From positions 7,351 through 14,026 of the forward strand of contig JAQSCR010000446.1 in NCBI GenBank assembly GCA_029945495.1: DNA of 6,676 bases, written 5' to 3'. Shown piece after piece: positions 4,763 through 6,676 of the stretch. The stretch comes from Pseudolabrys sp. Its GTDB lineage: Bacteria; Pseudomonadota; Alphaproteobacteria; Rhizobiales; Xanthobacteraceae. The translations under genes were made by a program, and so were the position numbers. The notes below the pieces were generated by a model. That model had not been told where the DNA came from. It worked only from the letters and a program-made list of their open reading frames with translations, and did no database searches. Each line of letters begins with the position of its first letter. Position 1 is the stretch's first letter.

Positions 4763-6097
4763 TTACACAATCATCATAACGGGATTTTCGATCAACTTCT
4801 TGAACGCACCAATGAGTTCGGCCCCGAGCGCGCCATCGACCGAGCGGTGATCGCACGACAATGTCACGCTCATGATGTGCGCCGGCACGATCTGGCCGTT
4901 CTTGACGATGGCCCTCTCCTCGCCGGCGCCGACCGCGAGGATGGTCGACTGCGGCGGATTGATCACTGCGGTGAAATCCTTGATGCCGTACATGCCGAGG
5001 TTCGACACCGACGAGGTGCCGCCCTGGAATTCGTGCGGCTTGAGCTTCTTGACGCGCGCCCGCGTAATCAGGTCTTTGCCCTCGTTGGCGATGAGCGACA
5101 GCGATTTCAACTCGGCCTGGCGGATGATCGGCGTGATCAGGCCGCCGGGCAGCGCCACGGCGACGCCGATATCGGAATGCCTGTGCTTGAGCATGCCGCC
5201 TTCGGTCCACGACACGTTGGCTTCCGGAACGCGCTGTAGCGCGACCGCCAAGGCCTTGATGACGAAGTCGTTGACCGAGAGCTTGTAGGCCGGCTTGCCG
5301 TCCTTGTCCTTGGGAGCGGCAGCGTTGATCTCTTCGCGTGCGCTCAACAGGCGGCCGATATTGCAATCCATCGTCAGGTAGAAATGCGGCACCGTCTGCG
5401 TCGAGGCGGTCAGGCGCTGCGCAATGATCTTGCGCATCTGGTCGTGCGGCGCGAAGTCGTAGGAGCCCTCCTCGTACAGGCCGAGAATCTGCTTGTCGCT
5501 CATGCTGGCGGCAACGGGCGCGCTGGCGGCGGACGCAGCAGCAACGGCGGGTTTGGTGACACCCTTCCCCGATTTCGAATCCTCGATATCGCGCGCGACG
5601 ACGCGGCCATGCGGGCCGGAGCCGGTAACGCGCGACAGATCGAGGCCGGCTTCCTTGGCTAGACGGCGCGCCAGCGGCGATGAAAAGATTTTAGCGCCGC
5701 TTGCAGCGGCGGCTGGCGCCGGTGCAGGTGGCGCGGCTGGCGCGGCGGACGGCACGGCTTTCGGCGGCGCAGGCTGCGGCTTTGCTGCTTCCGGCGCTTT
5801 TGCTGCTGGCGCCGCAGTCTTCGGCGCCGTGGCGCTCGCCGCCTTGGCGTCCTCGCCGTCGGCCACCATGACCGCGATCACCGCATTGACGGCGACGTCC
5901 TGCGTGCCTTCCGGCACCACGATCTTGGCGAGCGTACCCTCGTCGACCGCCTCGTATTCCATCGTCGCCTTGTCGGTCTCGATCTCGGCAATGACATCGC
6001 CCGACTTGATCTTGTCGCCTTCCTTTTTCAACCACTTGGCAAGGTTGCCCTTTTCCATCGTCGGCGACAGCGCGGGCATGAGGATGTTGGTGGGCAT
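4763..6097 (-). CDS. pdhC: Pyruvate dehydrogenase E2, dihydrolipoyl acetyltransferase
   Basis: A 444-residue E2 that transfers the acetyl group from E1 through its lipoyl arm to CoA and forms the core of the complex. A single lipoyl domain covers about 1-80, with the lipoylated Lys43 in IETDKATM. A flexible Ala/Pro/Lys linker covers about 83-134. The peripheral-subunit-binding domain (about 137-172, IFSSPLARRLAKEAGLDLS...GSGPHGRV) docks E1 or E3. A second Ala-rich linker covers about 180-198. The catalytic domain (about 215-444) ends with the active-site DHRSVDG motif, giving His417 and Asp421. The N-terminal MPTNILMPALSPTMEKGNLAKW marks the pyruvate rather than the 2-oxoglutarate enzyme. The start ATG 6097-6095 is 9 nt from the pdhB stop with only a weak AGG upstream, suggesting translational coupling. 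It is a substrate of the lipA product encoded downstream. The alternative symbol is aceF. Confidence 0.97.
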   Translation of the reverse strand: MPTNILMPALSPTMEKGNLAKWLKKEGDKIKSGDVIAEIETDKATMEYEAVDEGTLAKIVVPEGTQDVAVNAVIAVMVADGEDAKAASATAPKTAAPAAKAPEAAKPQPAPPKAVPSAAPAAPPAPAPAAAASGAKIFSSPLARRLAKEAGLDLSRVTGSGPHGRVVARDIEDSKSGKGVTKPAVAAASAASAPVAASMSDKQILGLYEEGSYDFAPHDQMRKIIAQRLTASTQTVPHFYLTMDCNIGRLLSAREEINAAAPKDKDGKPAYKLSVNDFVIKALAVALQRVPEANVSWTEGGMLKHRHSDIGVAVALPGGLITPIIRQAELKSLSLIANEGKDLITRARVKKLKPHEFQGGTSSVSNLGMYGIKDFTAVINPPQSTILAVGAGEERAIVKNGQIVPAHIMSVTLSCDHRSVDGALGAELIGAFKKLIENPVMMIV

Positions 6098-6106
6098 GGT
6101 GCGGGC

Positions 6107-6676
6107 CTACCGGTAACAGACGGACTTCGCCGCCTCGACCACTTCCGTGACCGACGGCAAAGCCAGTTTTTCGAGATTGGCGGCGTAAGGCATCGGCACT
6201 TCCTTGCCCGACACGCGCGCGACCGGCGCGTCGAGATAATCGAAGGCGTGCTCCATGATACGCGCGGCGATTTCGGCGCCGACGCCGGACTGCGCCCAGC
6301 CCTCTTCCACCGTCACCGCGCGGCCGGTCTTCTTGACCGAGGCGATGATGGTTTCGGTGTCCATGGGTTTAAGCGTGCGCAGGTCGATGACCTCGGCTTC
6401 GATGCCTTCCTTGGCCAGTTCATCGGCGGCCTTGAGCGCATAGTTCATGCCGTTCGACCAGGAGATGATGGTGACATCCTTGCCGGCGCGCGCGATCTTC
6501 GCCTTGCCGATCGGCAGCACGAAATCGTCGAGCTTCGGCACCGGCCCCGAGTGGCCATAGAGCATTTCGTTCTCAAGGAAGATCACCGGATTGGGATCGC
6601 GGATCGCCGCTTTCAACAGGCCCTTGGCGTCGGCGGCGTTCGACGGCGAGACGACGCGCAGGCCGGGGATGTTCGA
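6107..6676 (-). CDS. pdhB: Pyruvate dehydrogenase E1 beta subunit, C-terminal part
   Basis: The last 189 codons of the gene; the start lies beyond the right edge. The reading frame is open from 6676 with SNIPGLRVVSPSNAADAKGL, typical of the end of the pyrimidine-binding domain. It then continues through RDPNPVIFLENEMLYG and the transketolase C-terminal domain (KDVTIISWSNGMNYALKAA, IDLRTLKPMDTETI, VTVEEGWAQSGVGAEIAARI), ending KSVCYR and TAG at 6109-6107. With the alpha subunit it decarboxylates pyruvate using thiamine diphosphate and acetylates the E2 lipoyl arm. PdhB-type sequence and the adjacent pdhC make a branched-chain dehydrogenase unlikely. In many alphaproteobacteria this subunit carries an N-terminal lipoyl domain; that part is not visible here. 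Its alpha partner, pdhA, is expected further to the right. Confidence 0.96.
   Translation of the reverse strand, partial: SNIPGLRVVSPSNAADAKGLLKAAIRDPNPVIFLENEMLYGHSGPVPKLDDFVLPIGKAKIARAGKDVTIISWSNGMNYALKAADELAKEGIEAEVIDLRTLKPMDTETIIASVKKTGRAVTVEEGWAQSGVGAEIAARIMEHAFDYLDAPVARVSGKEVPMPYAANLEKLALPSVTEVVEAAKSVCYR

Noticed and set aside
5493..6116. Plus-strand Ala/Gly-rich frame of 207 codons opposite pdhC
   Set aside because: Composition mirrors the Ala/Pro linker of the E2 protein on the other strand; no ribosome site or domain supports it.

Overview
The window looks like a chromosomal segment of a high-G+C alphaproteobacterium, most likely Hyphomicrobiales (Bradyrhizobium, Rhodopseudomonas or a close relative). 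This rests on three things: the run pdhB-pdhC-lpdA-lipA-ratA, the rhizobial flavour of the proteins (for example the RSSHHA C-terminal motif of LipA), and structured intergenic palindromes of a type common in those genomes. All supported genes lie on the minus strand, so transcription runs from high to low coordinates. The genus is inferred, not proven.

Layout in transcriptional order. The 3' part of pdhB (pyruvate dehydrogenase E1 beta) enters from the right edge (6676-6107). It is followed 9 nt later by pdhC (E2, one lipoyl domain; 6097-4763). A 67-residue two-helix membrane protein of unknown function follows (4743-4540), then lpdA (E3; 4498-3080). A folded palindromic element fills the lpdA-cysK gap (3077-2972). 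Next come cysK (cysteine synthase family; 2949-1894) and lipA (lipoyl synthase; 1817-861). A second palindromic element fills the lipA-ratA gap (859-761), followed by ratA (START/COQ10 family; 750-292). After a 163-nt gap holding a perfect FNR/FixK-type palindrome, the 5' end of a gene for an exported protein runs off the left edge (128-1).

The main block is one metabolic unit. E1, E2 and E3 build pyruvate dehydrogenase, which makes acetyl-CoA. LipA makes the lipoyl arm carried by E2. CysK makes cysteine, the ultimate source of the sulfur in LipA's iron-sulfur clusters. RatA/COQ10-like proteins are linked to ubiquinone in the respiratory chain that re-oxidises NADH. The leftmost gene seems to be a separate unit under oxygen- or redox-responsive control.

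No mobile element, CRISPR array, tRNA or rRNA was seen. The points most worth checking are the small membrane protein inside the pdh operon, the two palindromes that start 1-2 nt after a stop codon, the FNR/FixK site before the exported protein, an Asp replacing the last Gly of the NAD-binding GxGxxG motif in LpdA, and cysK lying between lpdA and lipA.
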